A DNA stretch of 46,806 nt from WHSP01 sp040905505 (GTDB taxonomy: Bacteria > Gemmatimonadota > Gemmatimonadetes > Longimicrobiales > Longimicrobiaceae): NCBI GenBank assembly GCA_040905505.1, contig JBBDRL010000040.1:1-46806 (forward strand). The letters are read 5' to 3'. The notes under the pieces are model-generated. The model searched no databases and was not told the DNA's origin. It worked only from the letters and a program-made list of their open reading frames with translations. How positions within the stretch are numbered: position 1 is the first letter of the stretch; each line of letters opens with the position of its first letter. The position numbers and the translations under genes are program-made. This document shows, in pieces, positions 24,181 through 32,674 of this stretch.

Positions 24181-25617
24181 GTGACCAAGCGCCACTATCA
24201 CCTCATCGGCATTGGGGGCACCGCGATGGGTTCACTCGCGGGCCTCCTGAACGCCGCCGGCCACGTGGTGACCGGCTCCGACGAGAACGTCTATCCGCCC
24301 ATGTCGGACCAGCTCCGTGCGCTCGGCATCGAGTACGCCGAGGGCTATCGACCCGAGAACGTCGGCGTCGGCGCTTCCGGTCGCCGGCCGGACGTCGTGG
24401 TCGTGGGCAATGCGATCTCGCGCGGCAATCCCGAGTTGGAGGCCGTCCTGGATGAACGGATGGTCTACACCTCGTCGGCCGCGGTGATCAAGGAGAATTT
24501 CCTCCGCGGCCGGCAATCCATCGCGATCGCGGGGACCCACGGCAAGACTTCTACCACCTCGTTGGCGGCCTGGCTCCTGGAGAGCGCAGGCATGAACCCG
24601 TCGTTTCTGATCGGTGGGGTCGCGGAGAACTTCGGAACCTCGTTCCGGCTCACGGACTCGCCCTTCTTCGTCGTCGAGGCCGACGAGTACGATACGGCCT
24701 ATTTCGACAAGGGGCCGAAGATGTGGCACTACCTCCCTCAGATCGCGGTCGTCACCAACATCGAATTCGATCACGCCGACATCTTCCGCGACGATGAAGC
24801 ATACCGCTTCGCCTTCGCCCGCTTCATCAACCTCATCCCCCGGACCGGGACGCTCGTCGCCGGTTGGGATTCGCCTGTGGTACGTCAGCTCGCGCCGAAA
24901 GCGCTCTCACCCGTCGAGTCGTTCGGCTATGCTGCGCCCGCAGAGGGGGATCCGCCCCTCTGGCGCGCCGAGTCAGTGGACTTCGGCGAAGCGGTCACTC
25001 GCTTCACCGTCTTTCGCGGCGCGGAGGAGTGGGGGAGGGTCGAGACTCCGCTCGCTGGCGCGTTCAACATCCGGAATTGTCTTGCGGCCATCGCGGCCGC
25101 CGAAGCCGCCGGGGCCGATCGGGACGGCGTTCGCGAAGGGCTGATGACGTTTCGCAGCGTTCGCCGTCGTATGGAGGTTCGGGGCGAGATCGGCGGAGTC
25201 ACGGTCATCGACGACTTCGCACATCATCCTACGGCGGTCCGGGAAACCATTCAGGCCGCTCGCCAGCGTTACGGCGGCCGACCCCTGGTGGCCGTCTTCG
25301 AACCCCGCAGCTACACTGCCCAGCGGCGCGAATTTCAGGAGCCCTACCGCGCCGCCCTGACAGGTGCCGACTCCGTCATCCTCGCCGGCCTGTTCCGCCC
25401 CGAGCGCTACAGCAGCGAGACCGGCATGGACCCCGACGCTCTCGTCGCCGATATCGCCTCCGCCGGCCCCGAAGCTCGCTACATCCCCGAGGTGGACGAC
25501 ATCGTAAGCCACCTCCTACAAACCCTCCAGGGTCGCGAAGTCGTCCTGATCATGTCCAACGGCGGGTTTGGGGGGATTCATGGAAAGCTTCTGGAAGCGT
25601 TGGAAAAGAAATTTTGA
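24181..25617 (+). CDS. mpl: UDP-N-acetylmuramate:L-alanyl-gamma-D-glutamyl-meso-diaminopimelate ligase
   Basis: Mpl reattaches the murein tripeptide recovered from wall turnover to UDP-MurNAc, bypassing MurC, MurD and MurE. The 478-aa protein (GTG 24181) has HLIGIGGTAMGSLA for the UDP-binding domain, the ATP loop GTHGKTSTT (118-126), the Mpl hallmark VEADEYDTAYFDKGPK, NIEFDHADIF and VIDDFAHHPTAV. The FDK segment and overall length separate it from MurC. Its presence implies diaminopimelate-type peptidoglycan recycling. An AT-rich repeat region follows the stop, before a convergent gene. Confidence 0.93.
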   Translation: MTKRHYHLIGIGGTAMGSLAGLLNAAGHVVTGSDENVYPPMSDQLRALGIEYAEGYRPENVGVGASGRRPDVVVVGNAISRGNPELEAVLDERMVYTSSAAVIKENFLRGRQSIAIAGTHGKTSTTSLAAWLLESAGMNPSFLIGGVAENFGTSFRLTDSPFFVVEADEYDTAYFDKGPKMWHYLPQIAVVTNIEFDHADIFRDDEAYRFAFARFINLIPRTGTLVAGWDSPVVRQLAPKALSPVESFGYAAPAEGDPPLWRAESVDFGEAVTRFTVFRGAEEWGRVETPLAGAFNIRNCLAAIAAAEAAGADRDGVREGLMTFRSVRRRMEVRGEIGGVTVIDDFAHHPTAVRETIQAARQRYGGRPLVAVFEPRSYTAQRREFQEPYRAALTGADSVILAGLFRPERYSSETGMDPDALVADIASAGPEARYIPEVDDIVSHLLQTLQGREVVLIMSNGGFGGIHGKLLEALEKKF

Positions 25618-25675
25618 AATGTGAATTGGAACGGTACCGATATCTGCCACCGAATTGGTTCTGAGCAGCCGTTCA

Positions 25676-25706
25676 ATTCAACATTCAACATTCAACATTC
25701 AACATT
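25676..25706. repeat. Tandem 7-bp repeat (ATTCAAC)4 in a convergent intergenic gap
   Basis: Four exact ATTCAAC units run from 25676 to 25703, then ATT. Left of them, TGTGAATTGGAAC near 25620-25632 is partly complementary to the GTTCAATTCAAC side, so the gap can fold as an imperfect AT-rich hairpin between the ends of mpl and the ligase-like gene. A similar AT-rich element is at 39690-39767. Confidence 0.7.
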
Positions 25707-25715
25707 GTAGTTCCC

Positions 25716-26945
25716 TCACCATCTTTCGAGCTGGCTAATGAGGATGTCGATGGGGATGATGCGAGTTCGGGTCCCCCGCGCCTCACGAAATACGGCGGCT
25801 GACCACCCCCGCATCCCGACGGGCGTGTACAGGCGGCCGTCGATCGTCAGGGGCCGTCCGGAGATGGCGCGAATGAGGACGCGTTCGTAGAGGGATCTCG
25901 AGAGCGCGCGTTCCGGGAACAGGTCGTCCCATGAGCACAGCCGCCCCACGTGTTCGTAGGCATCGGGTCGGTCGGCGAGATCCAGGAGCGACGGGGCGCG
26001 TCCGCGAACGATGGAAGCGATGAGCCGTAGCGTGAACGGGTCGGAGATGCGACGGATCGGCCGCCAGAAGCGACGCGCGACGCGCTGCGCGAGGCGGCGG
26101 ACGCTCGTGTACGAGCCGTCGGCCAGCGGAATGGCCGGTTCGTCGGGATCCACGGCGAACGGATTCAGGGGGAACGTCGATTCGTTCGCCAGCCAACCGT
26201 GGCGTGACGTATGTGGCACCGGTTGAAACCCGGCAATGCGAGGAATCCCCAGTCGGTCGAGCGTGTCGAGCTCGAAGCTGGGCCAGGTCATCGCCTCGCG
26301 CACCACGGCGACGATGAATGTGGCGGTGGCGATCATGAGAGCGGGGCTGGGGGTGAAGTCCACCGTCACCTCGATCCGGTCGCCCCGCGGCCGCACGCCG
26401 ACGCCCGTCGAGCGGCGGTTCGTCGCCAGCAGGATCACCGGCACGGGAATGAAATGGGCGAGCAGGAGCGCCAGCTTCTCGACCGTCCGCCCCCGCCCCT
26501 GTTGCTCGCGCGGGAGCTCGAACGAGACGTTGTAGTGGGCACTGAAGCCCACGAGTGAGGCATCGCGGCCGGTCCGTCGCTCCCAGCCGTCGAGCGCGCT
26601 ACGTACCTCGAGAATCCCCTCCCAGAGCGAGCGACCGGCGCGAGCCGCGCATCCTCGTTGGATTTCCATCACCGGAGTCGCGATCTCGATCACGCCGGTG
26701 TCGAAGTAGATCGCGCTGCCGCTTCGCAGGTGGTACGACGTTCCCGCCCGATGCATCAGGCCGCCGCCGAGGAACGCCCGCGGGTCGCCGAAGACCTGTT
26801 CGGGCCGTCGCGGCCGACCGTCCAGCATGAGTGTGAACTCGGCTTCGATGCCCACCGCGGCGAGTTGCAGCCGCGCGGATCCCACCGGCAGTTCTCCGGC
26901 ACCCTTTCCCTTCCCCGCCGGCCCGTCCGGCGCGGCGTCCAGCAT
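25716..26945 (-). CDS. PafA/Dop-like carboxylate-amine ligase (glutamine-synthetase superfamily), uncharacterised
   Basis: The 409-aa protein has no signal peptide. Its motifs follow the PafA/Dop and gamma-glutamylcysteine-ligase fold: VGIEAEFTL (as GIETEF in PafA), LRSGSAIYFDTGVIEIATP (compare the LRNGARLYLD and EYAT strands of PafA), RAGRSL, SAHYNVSF in the place of HENY, and GDRIEVTVDFTPSPALM before a long helix, matching the GDSNMSE strand. These include the acidic metal- and ATP-binding positions. The predicted reaction is ATP-driven isopeptide or amide bond formation; substrates are unknown. No Pup-like protein or proteasome gene is nearby, so pupylation is not implied. ATG 26945 is preferred, 10 bases after the upstream stop; an in-frame start at 26996 is possible. 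It is last of a three-gene operon. Confidence 0.6.
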   Translation of the reverse strand: MLDAAPDGPAGKGKGAGELPVGSARLQLAAVGIEAEFTLMLDGRPRRPEQVFGDPRAFLGGGLMHRAGTSYHLRSGSAIYFDTGVIEIATPVMEIQRGCAARAGRSLWEGILEVRSALDGWERRTGRDASLVGFSAHYNVSFELPREQQGRGRTVEKLALLLAHFIPVPVILLATNRRSTGVGVRPRGDRIEVTVDFTPSPALMIATATFIVAVVREAMTWPSFELDTLDRLGIPRIAGFQPVPHTSRHGWLANESTFPLNPFAVDPDEPAIPLADGSYTSVRRLAQRVARRFWRPIRRISDPFTLRLIASIVRGRAPSLLDLADRPDAYEHVGRLCSWDDLFPERALSRSLYERVLIRAISGRPLTIDGRLYTPVGMRGWSAAVFREARGTRTRIIPIDILISQLERW

Positions 26946-26955
26946 ACTCACTGCA

Positions 26956-27585
26956 TCATGCTCCAGCGTTGCCGCCCCCGGACGGGCGGGATGCATCTCG
27001 GCCGCGAGGCTCCACGATCACGAAGCCGAGGTCGATGTGAAGATGGTCGAAGGCGTAACCCGGCTCCTCGCCATAGGGCCGAACCCACACACCGCTGAGG
27101 GCGGAGCGGGCGACCTGAACGTACTTCTCGACCTTTTCGCGAGTATCGAGCCAGTCGTCACCGATCCGGTAGATGTTGGCGGCAGCCGCCCAACTGTGCG
27201 GGGAAGCGACGCGTGACTGCCGATGAGCTGGAGACCGATAGCCGCCGTTCGCCGCGATACGGACCACCCGCCCGACTTCGCTGCGGATCACTTGAAGGTG
27301 CGCGGCGAGGAGGGTGATCGCGCAGGGCACGTAGCGGGGAAACGACCGCAGCCGGGATTCCTCCCGCACGTCGACGTCGATGAACTCCCACAGGCCGAAG
27401 TGGCGGGTGAGCTGGACGTCCAGCGCGGCGTCCCAGCTCGGCACCTCGTAGAAGTAGCTCGGCAGCATCCTATCGACCCCGTTCTCGTCCTTCATCGTGA
27501 CGCCCGGCCGGAGCAGCCGCCGCACGTCGGGCTCGATGTCTGCCGCGTCGACGAGCCGAAGGTCGAGCGTGGGTGGCTCAAGCAT
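26956..27585 (-). CDS. M15-fold (DD-carboxypeptidase-like) protein with altered metal site
   Basis: The 209-aa protein lacks a signal peptide. It resembles the M15A peptidase fold: a HFGLWEF segment (compare FxLxEF), NGGYRSPAHR, SPHSWAAAAN and DHLHIDLGF. The zinc motif of the family is SxHxxGxAxD. Here S128 and H130 remain, Gly is A133 and the ligand Asp is N137; the distal His pair is H181/H183. Metal binding may be weakened or changed. M15 enzymes cut D-Ala peptides in murein, but this one appears cytosolic. Its start overlaps the stop of the serine-hydrolase gene by 8 bases (ATGCTTGA), indicating coupling. Confidence 0.6.
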   Translation of the reverse strand: MLEPPTLDLRLVDAADIEPDVRRLLRPGVTMKDENGVDRMLPSYFYEVPSWDAALDVQLTRHFGLWEFIDVDVREESRLRSFPRYVPCAITLLAAHLQVIRSEVGRVVRIAANGGYRSPAHRQSRVASPHSWAAAANIYRIGDDWLDTREKVEKYVQVARSALSGVWVRPYGEEPGYAFDHLHIDLGFVIVEPRGRDASRPSGGGNAGA

Positions 27586-28432
27586 CCGCGTCGGCTCCGG
27601 TCAGGTGTACGTACACGGCCCGTGAGATCGCCGCGAGGGTGTCGCGCCGGCCGGAGGTGGCGGACGGATCCCAGCGGGTGAGGATCGCGAGGGCGTATGG
27701 CTGGCGATCCTCGAGATAGACGAGCCCCGTGTCGTGCGCGACGGTCGATATCTCGCCCGTCTTGTTGGCCACTCTGGCCGAATCGGGCAGCCCGGCCGGA
27801 ATTCCGCTGCGAAACGCCTGGTCGTGAAGGATCTCGAGCATCGCCTCTGAAGAGTCTTCCGAGAGCGCCCCTTCTTCGATACGTCGCAGCACGGAAACGA
27901 GTCCACGCGCGGTGACGCGGTTGCTGATGTCCTCCTGGTACGCGCGTTCGTCCTCCACGCCTCGCCGCAGCTCCACCCCTTCCACGCCCAGCCCCGCGAG
28001 CGTTTCCGTCAGGTCCTGAAGGCCGATCAGCTCGACGAGCAGATTCGTTGCGAGATTGCTGCTGGTCACGATCATCTGACGTGCCAGATCCTCGACGCGC
28101 ATCGTCTTGCCGATCTGTTGGTGCAGCGATGCACCAGCGTCGCGGGCCGATTCCAGGCGGTACGCGCGACCGTCCGCTGCACTCAGGAAGCGGTTGCGGA
28201 CGTGGACTCTCGAATCGCGCCGGAGCACGCCGGCATCGATCGCCGCATAGACGCCCACGAGGACCGGCACCTTGATCGTGCTCGCCGCGTGGAACCACTC
28301 GTCGCCTTTGTGGGAGAAGGCGTGCTCAGTCTCATAGTCGTGGAACTCCACGGCTACGAGGTCGGCGCCGGCCGCTTCGGCGATCGCATCGATATCGGCG
28401 GCAAGCCGCTGGTCGTCGTTCTCGTCGGTCAT
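27578..28432 (-). CDS. Class A beta-lactamase-like serine hydrolase without signal peptide
   Basis: From ATG 28432 the 284-aa product begins MTDENDDQRL, with no export signal. It has the serine-hydrolase triad of motifs: S51-T-I-K54 (SxxK), S124-S-N126 (SxN) and KTGEIS at about 224 (KTG). An acidic residue (E160 or D161) sits near the position of Glu166 of class A enzymes. Overall order and spacing match the beta-lactamase/D-Ala-D-Ala-peptidase superfamily. Without export it is unlikely to protect against beta-lactams; it may act on a cytosolic peptide or amide. It leads the three-gene operon and is divergent from the TolC-like gene. A longer start at 28531 does not add a signal peptide. Confidence 0.75.
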   Translation of the reverse strand: MTDENDDQRLAADIDAIAEAAGADLVAVEFHDYETEHAFSHKGDEWFHAASTIKVPVLVGVYAAIDAGVLRRDSRVHVRNRFLSAADGRAYRLESARDAGASLHQQIGKTMRVEDLARQMIVTSSNLATNLLVELIGLQDLTETLAGLGVEGVELRRGVEDERAYQEDISNRVTARGLVSVLRRIEEGALSEDSSEAMLEILHDQAFRSGIPAGLPDSARVANKTGEISTVAHDTGLVYLEDRQPYALAILTRWDPSATSGRRDTLAAISRAVYVHLTGADADA

Positions 28433-28804
28433 GCGCTGGATATGCGGATCTGCGGTCGATCGGGCGCCGACGGCGCTCCAGGGGACGGCTTCGGCGGGGC
28501 GCCGGTCGCGTCGCGTGACTGCTTCTGCCAATTACACGCCATTCGAACGGGTTCGGGATGCCACGCCCCGGTCCGAGCCGTAATACTTCCGTTGCCGAGC
28601 GGTTGGTGGAGCGAGGCTGGGCGGAGGCCTGAAACTTTTCGGGCGGGGCTCTCGTTGTGACTAGGCAGAGCCTGAGGGCAGCGAATCCCCCTGTCCTCAC
28701 CGTAGCGGCCGGCAGCCGGAACGTACCCACCGCACGAAGGGTAACCGCGTTCCCAGGAACGCCGGCCGGTACCCCGGATCCACGAAACGTCAAGGAGTGG
28801 TCGA
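28433..28804. other. Divergent intergenic region of 372 bp
   Basis: This should carry promoters for the serine-hydrolase operon (left) and the TolC-like gene (right). Near the right end AAGGAG (28792-28797) is the TolC-like ribosome site. A segment around 28596 resembles a tRNA D-arm, but no tRNA folds there. I see no gene or clear promoter box. Confidence 0.45.
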
Positions 28805-30307
28805 ATGAAGGTCAGCCGTGTTCTCCGCGGGTCGCTCTCGCCGGCGGCCGTCGTTCTGTTCTTTCTGATGCCGGCGCCGGCGCTGTCCCAGACACCGGCC
28901 GAGCCGCTCTCGCTGTCGCGAGCGATCGCGATCGCTCGAGAGAACAACCCGGATTACCTCACACAGCGTAATCAGCTCCGCGCGGCGGCGTGGGAGGTCC
29001 GCTCGGCGTATGGAAGCCTGCTACCCTCGCTCAGCAGTTCGACCAGCTTCGGCTACACCGCCACCGGTGAACGCCGGCTGGACACGGTCGTTCTCGATCA
29101 GCAGCCTGCCCAGTACTCCTCGCGATACAGCCTCGGAATGTCGCTCTCGCTGAGCGGCACGACCCTCCTCGCGCCGTCCGTCGCGCGAGCGCAGGAGCGG
29201 GCCGCGGAGGAGACGGTGGAGGGCGCCGGCGCATCACTCGAGGCGGACGTTTCACAGCGCTACCTGACCGTTCTGGAGGCCCGGGAGGCCGTGGAGCAGG
29301 CGGAGCGGGAGCTGGCGAGGACCGAAGAACACGTGCGCCTGGCGCAGGCGCGGCTGGAGGTCGGGGCAGGCACGCAGCTGGACGTCAGCCGCGCGGAGGT
29401 CCAGCGCGGGCAGGCCGAGGTGCGGCTGGTGCAGGCCCTCAATACCGCGGCCAATGAGCGTCTGATGCTCGGGCAGATCATGGGCACCCGTCTCCCGGAT
29501 GACGTCGTCCTCTCGGAGACTTTCGAGCTGTTCGCGCCGGACTGGACACCGGCCGAGCTCGGCGCCGTCGCCCTGACCGAGAGCCCCGTGCTCAACGCCA
29601 GTCGGGCGCAGGCCGATGCCGCGACGACGCGGGCGCGTGCCGCTGCTACTTCCTACCTGCCGACGATCTCGTTCAATGCAAACCTCTCGGGCTACATCTC
29701 GCAGGCGGGAGACATCGGTCCGATCGTCTCCCGCGAGCTTCAGCGGGCCCAGTCAGGCTTCGAATCCTGCCTGGCGCAGAACGATCTCTTCGGAGCCGTG
29801 GGCCTGCCGCTAGAGCAGTGCAGCGACCCGACCCTCCCGGCCTTTCAGCAAGCGCTTCGACAGGAGATCCAGGTGCAGAACCGGGGATTCCCATTCGATT
29901 ACGTGCGCCAGCCGATGAGCGCGTCCGTCACCGTCTCGTTGCCGATCTTCACCGGGCTGACGCGCCAGCAGCAGGTGGAGGAAGCGCGAATCGCGCGTCT
30001 GAATGCAGAATACCAGGTGCGGACGCAGGAGATACGGACAGAAGTGGAAGTGGAGACGGCCCTGCGGAACCTCCAAACGGCCTACCGGTCAGCGCTGCTC
30101 CAGCAGCAGATCCGCGAGACTTCGGAAGAAGAGCTGCGGCTGGCGCAGGAGCGCTTCCGGTTCGGCGCGACGACGAGCGTCGAGGTGGTGGACGCCCAGG
30201 CCAACCTAGCCGAGGCGGAGCGCGCCGAAATCGCGGCCATTTACGGCTTCCACCGGTCGCTGGCGATTCTGGAGGCCCAGCTCGGACAGCCGCTCACCCC
30301 TCCGTAA
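28805..30307 (+). CDS. TolC-family outer-membrane efflux protein
   Basis: The 500-aa protein starts at ATG 28805, 7 bases after AAGGAG, with a signal peptide (about 1-28, ending PAPALSQ). Two homologous halves with long coiled-coil helices (about 140-230 and 385-490) and beta-strand segments match outer-membrane efflux proteins. Typical blocks are RAIAIARENNPDYL, RLEVGAGTQLDVSRAEV and its second-half partner RFRFGATTSVEVVDAQ. It forms a trimeric exit duct for an inner-membrane pump, but no RND, MFP or ABC partner is adjacent, so it is an orphan here. Its end overlaps the convergent ispG end by 14 bases. Confidence 0.92.
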   Translation: MKVSRVLRGSLSPAAVVLFFLMPAPALSQTPAEPLSLSRAIAIARENNPDYLTQRNQLRAAAWEVRSAYGSLLPSLSSSTSFGYTATGERRLDTVVLDQQPAQYSSRYSLGMSLSLSGTTLLAPSVARAQERAAEETVEGAGASLEADVSQRYLTVLEAREAVEQAERELARTEEHVRLAQARLEVGAGTQLDVSRAEVQRGQAEVRLVQALNTAANERLMLGQIMGTRLPDDVVLSETFELFAPDWTPAELGAVALTESPVLNASRAQADAATTRARAAATSYLPTISFNANLSGYISQAGDIGPIVSRELQRAQSGFESCLAQNDLFGAVGLPLEQCSDPTLPAFQQALRQEIQVQNRGFPFDYVRQPMSASVTVSLPIFTGLTRQQQVEEARIARLNAEYQVRTQEIRTEVEVETALRNLQTAYRSALLQQQIRETSEEELRLAQERFRFGATTSVEVVDAQANLAEAERAEIAAIYGFHRSLAILEAQLGQPLTPP

Positions 30308-31547
30308 CCGCAGGCACGCGCGACGGATAGTGGCTCTCGACGTACTCCTGGAGGATCCGCTGGAACTCTTCCGCGATCGAGTCGCCTCGCAGCGTCGCGT
30401 GGTGCTCTCCGTCCACGTAGACGGGGGCCTTCGGCTCTTCGAAGGTCCCCGGTAGGGAGATTCCGAGGTTGGCGTGTTTGCTCTCACCCGGCCCGTTCAC
30501 CACGCACCCCATCACCGCCACCTTCATCTCCTCGACACCCGGGTGTCGATCCCGCCAGATGGGCATCTGCTCGCGTAGGTACCCTTCGATGTCCTCCGCC
30601 AGTTTCTGAAAGTATGAGCTCGTGGTCCGCCCGCAGCCCGGACATGAAGTGACCTGCGGCGCGAAGGAACGCAGGTCGAGCGACTGGAGGATCTGCTGGG
30701 CGACATGCACCTCCTCCGTCCGATCCCCGCCCGGCTTGGGCGTCAGGCTGATCCGAATCGTGTCGCCGATTCCTTTCTGAAGAAGGATTGCCAGCGCGGC
30801 CGTGGATGAGACGATCCCTTTCGTCCCCATGCCGGCCTCGGTGAGGCCGAGGTGGAGGGGGTAATCGCACAGCGCGGCGAGGCGCTCATAGATCGCGACC
30901 AGATCCTGAACGGCGCTCACCTTCGCCGAGAGGATGATCCGGTCGTGCGGCAGCCCGATCTCCTCGGCGAACACGGCCGAGCGCAGCCCACTCTCGATGA
31001 TCGCCGCCCGAAGCACGTCCTGGGCGTCGAGCGGGTCCGGGCTTGCGGCGTTCTCGTCCATCAGCCGCGTGAGCAGGGCCTGGTCGAGCGATCCCCAGTT
31101 CACGCCGATGCGCACCGGCTTCCCGTGCTCGACCGCTCGCTCGACGATGGTGCGGAAGTTCTCGTCGTGGCGCTTCGCCCCGACGTTCCCCGGGTTGATC
31201 CGGTACTTGGCGAGCGCGCGGGCGCATTCGGGATACTTCGCCAAGAGGATGTGCCCGTTGTAATGGAAGTCGCCGACGATCGGGACGTCCACACCTCGCG
31301 CCAGCAGCTCGTCCACGATGCGGGGTACCGCACGCGCGGACTCCTCGTTGTTCACCGTCACCCGCACGATTTCGCTGCCCGCACGCCACAGGGCCGCCGC
31401 CTGCCGGACGGTTCCCTCGACGTCGGCGGTGTCCGTGTTCGTCATCGACTGGACCACGATGGGGTGGTCACCGCCCACGCGCACGCCGCCGACGTCGACC
31501 GCGACGCTACGACGCCTCGGGACCGGCCCGACGGAAACCGACTTCAT
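30294..31547 (-). CDS. ispG: 4-hydroxy-3-methylbut-2-enyl-diphosphate synthase
   Basis: IspG (GcpE) catalyses the penultimate step of the MEP isoprenoid pathway with a [4Fe-4S] cluster. The 417-aa cytosolic protein from ATG 31547 shows VVQSMTNTDTAD, RVTVNNEESA, VGDFHYNGH, RINPGNVG, LHLGLTEAGMGTKG and the cluster cysteines C302 and C305 (SCPGCGRT) and C348 (MGCVVNGPGES). It is the short bacterial form, without the plant-type insert. An AGGGG sequence upstream fits the ATG; a GTG two codons earlier is the alternative. It is transcribed alone here. Confidence 0.96.
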   Translation of the reverse strand: MKSVSVGPVPRRRSVAVDVGGVRVGGDHPIVVQSMTNTDTADVEGTVRQAAALWRAGSEIVRVTVNNEESARAVPRIVDELLARGVDVPIVGDFHYNGHILLAKYPECARALAKYRINPGNVGAKRHDENFRTIVERAVEHGKPVRIGVNWGSLDQALLTRLMDENAASPDPLDAQDVLRAAIIESGLRSAVFAEEIGLPHDRIILSAKVSAVQDLVAIYERLAALCDYPLHLGLTEAGMGTKGIVSSTAALAILLQKGIGDTIRISLTPKPGGDRTEEVHVAQQILQSLDLRSFAPQVTSCPGCGRTTSSYFQKLAEDIEGYLREQMPIWRDRHPGVEEMKVAVMGCVVNGPGESKHANLGISLPGTFEEPKAPVYVDGEHHATLRGDSIAEEFQRILQEYVESHYPSRVPAVTEG

Positions 31548-31744
31548 GGTCACATCTACCCCTGGATGATCAACTCGTACTTTCCTGGTGTATCACGCTG
31601 CGAAATCTAACGGAACGGATTGCGGAGTGAAAATGCTGGCGGCCGGCGGCTCGAAGGAATCCGCCTGAAGCAGCCGCACCGGAGGTCGAACACGGATCGC
31701 GCCGATCGGCGAGCGGGACGGGACGAACCACGAAAAGAGGAAGG

Positions 31745-32674
31745 ATGCACAGAGCAATCGGCCAGGCCCTGGTGCTGCTCGCCGTGCTCGGGAGCGCGGG
31801 CGGTGTCATGGCGCGGGCGGCCGCCGCGCAGGTGCCGGCCGAGATCAGCGCGGGGGAGGAGCTCTGGGAGCTCCGGCTCGCCGACGGCTCGACGCTCTAC
31901 GGGCGCGTGCAGTCGGTGAGTGGGGATGCACTGGTAGTCACGACCGCCGGGGGCGCGACCGTCGAGCTGCAACGCTCGATGATACGATCGATGGCCCCCG
32001 TCAGCGGGGTGGTCCGGGACGGTGAGGTCTGGCCGACCGACCCGAACCTGACCCGGCTCTTCTTCGGCCCGACCGGCCGTAATCTCGAACGCGGTGAAGG
32101 GTATGTCGGCGTCTTCGAGCTGTTCTTCCCTTTCGTGACTTACGCGCCGACGGATTTTCTCACGCTCGCGGGCGGCACTCCGGTCATTCCGGAAGTGATC
32201 GGGCGCGTCTTCTACTTCGCCCCGAAAGTCGGGGGTCGGATATCCGAGAAGGCCACGGTGGGTGCGGGAGTGCTCGCCTTCCACGACGCCTCCGCCGACG
32301 CGGGCGACGTCAGCTCCGTCGGTGTCGTGTACGGCGTCGGTACGTATGGGACGGAGGACACAGCGGGCACCTTCGGGCTCGGGTGGGGTTTCGCCGGTGA
32401 CGAGGTCGAGAATCGGCCCGTTGCGCTGGTCGGCCTCGAGCGGCGGCTGAGCCCGCGGATGAAGCTCCTGTCGGAGAACTACTTCATCAGTTACCGGGAC
32501 GGGTCCGGGCCGGGCGCGAGAACGGAGTTCGCCTCGCTGCTGTCGGGCGGGATCCGCTTCTTCGGGCAGCGGCTCTCCGCCGACGCGGGTCTGGGAATCG
32601 CTGTCGCGGAGGGCGACTCGTTCTGCTGCCTCCCCCTCGTGAACTTCGTCTACAACTTCGGCGTTGGCCGGTGA
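31745..32674 (+). CDS. Exported protein, probably outer-membrane beta-barrel
   Basis: A strong AGAGGAAGG precedes ATG 31745. The 309-aa product has a signal peptide (about 1-28, MARAAAAQ cleavage region). A small beta domain follows (about 38-82, LRLADGSTLYGRVQSVSGDA, Sm-like or RNA-binding-like by eye only), then alternating glycine- and aromatic-rich strands typical of an 8-12-stranded barrel (YVGVFELFFPFVTYAPTDFL to VNFVYNFGVGR). The last residue is Arg rather than the usual Phe. No family can be named. It overlaps the end of the convergent methyltransferase gene by 25 bases. Confidence 0.65.
   Translation: MHRAIGQALVLLAVLGSAGGVMARAAAAQVPAEISAGEELWELRLADGSTLYGRVQSVSGDALVVTTAGGATVELQRSMIRSMAPVSGVVRDGEVWPTDPNLTRLFFGPTGRNLERGEGYVGVFELFFPFVTYAPTDFLTLAGGTPVIPEVIGRVFYFAPKVGGRISEKATVGAGVLAFHDASADAGDVSSVGVVYGVGTYGTEDTAGTFGLGWGFAGDEVENRPVALVGLERRLSPRMKLLSENYFISYRDGSGPGARTEFASLLSGGIRFFGQRLSADAGLGIAVAEGDSFCCLPLVNFVYNFGVGR

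Noticed and set aside
25618..25715. CRISPR-like repeat
   Set aside because: The repeat unit is only 7 bp with no spacers; a simple tandem repeat.
25716..28432. Pup-proteasome or UBact-type conjugation locus
   Set aside because: Only the ligase resembles PafA/Dop; no modifier protein, proteasome subunits or ATPase are present.
28594..28660. tRNA-Ser/Leu-like D-arm (GCCGAGCGGTT)
   Set aside because: No acceptor stem, anticodon arm or T-loop (GTTCGAATC) follows in the right places; chance match.
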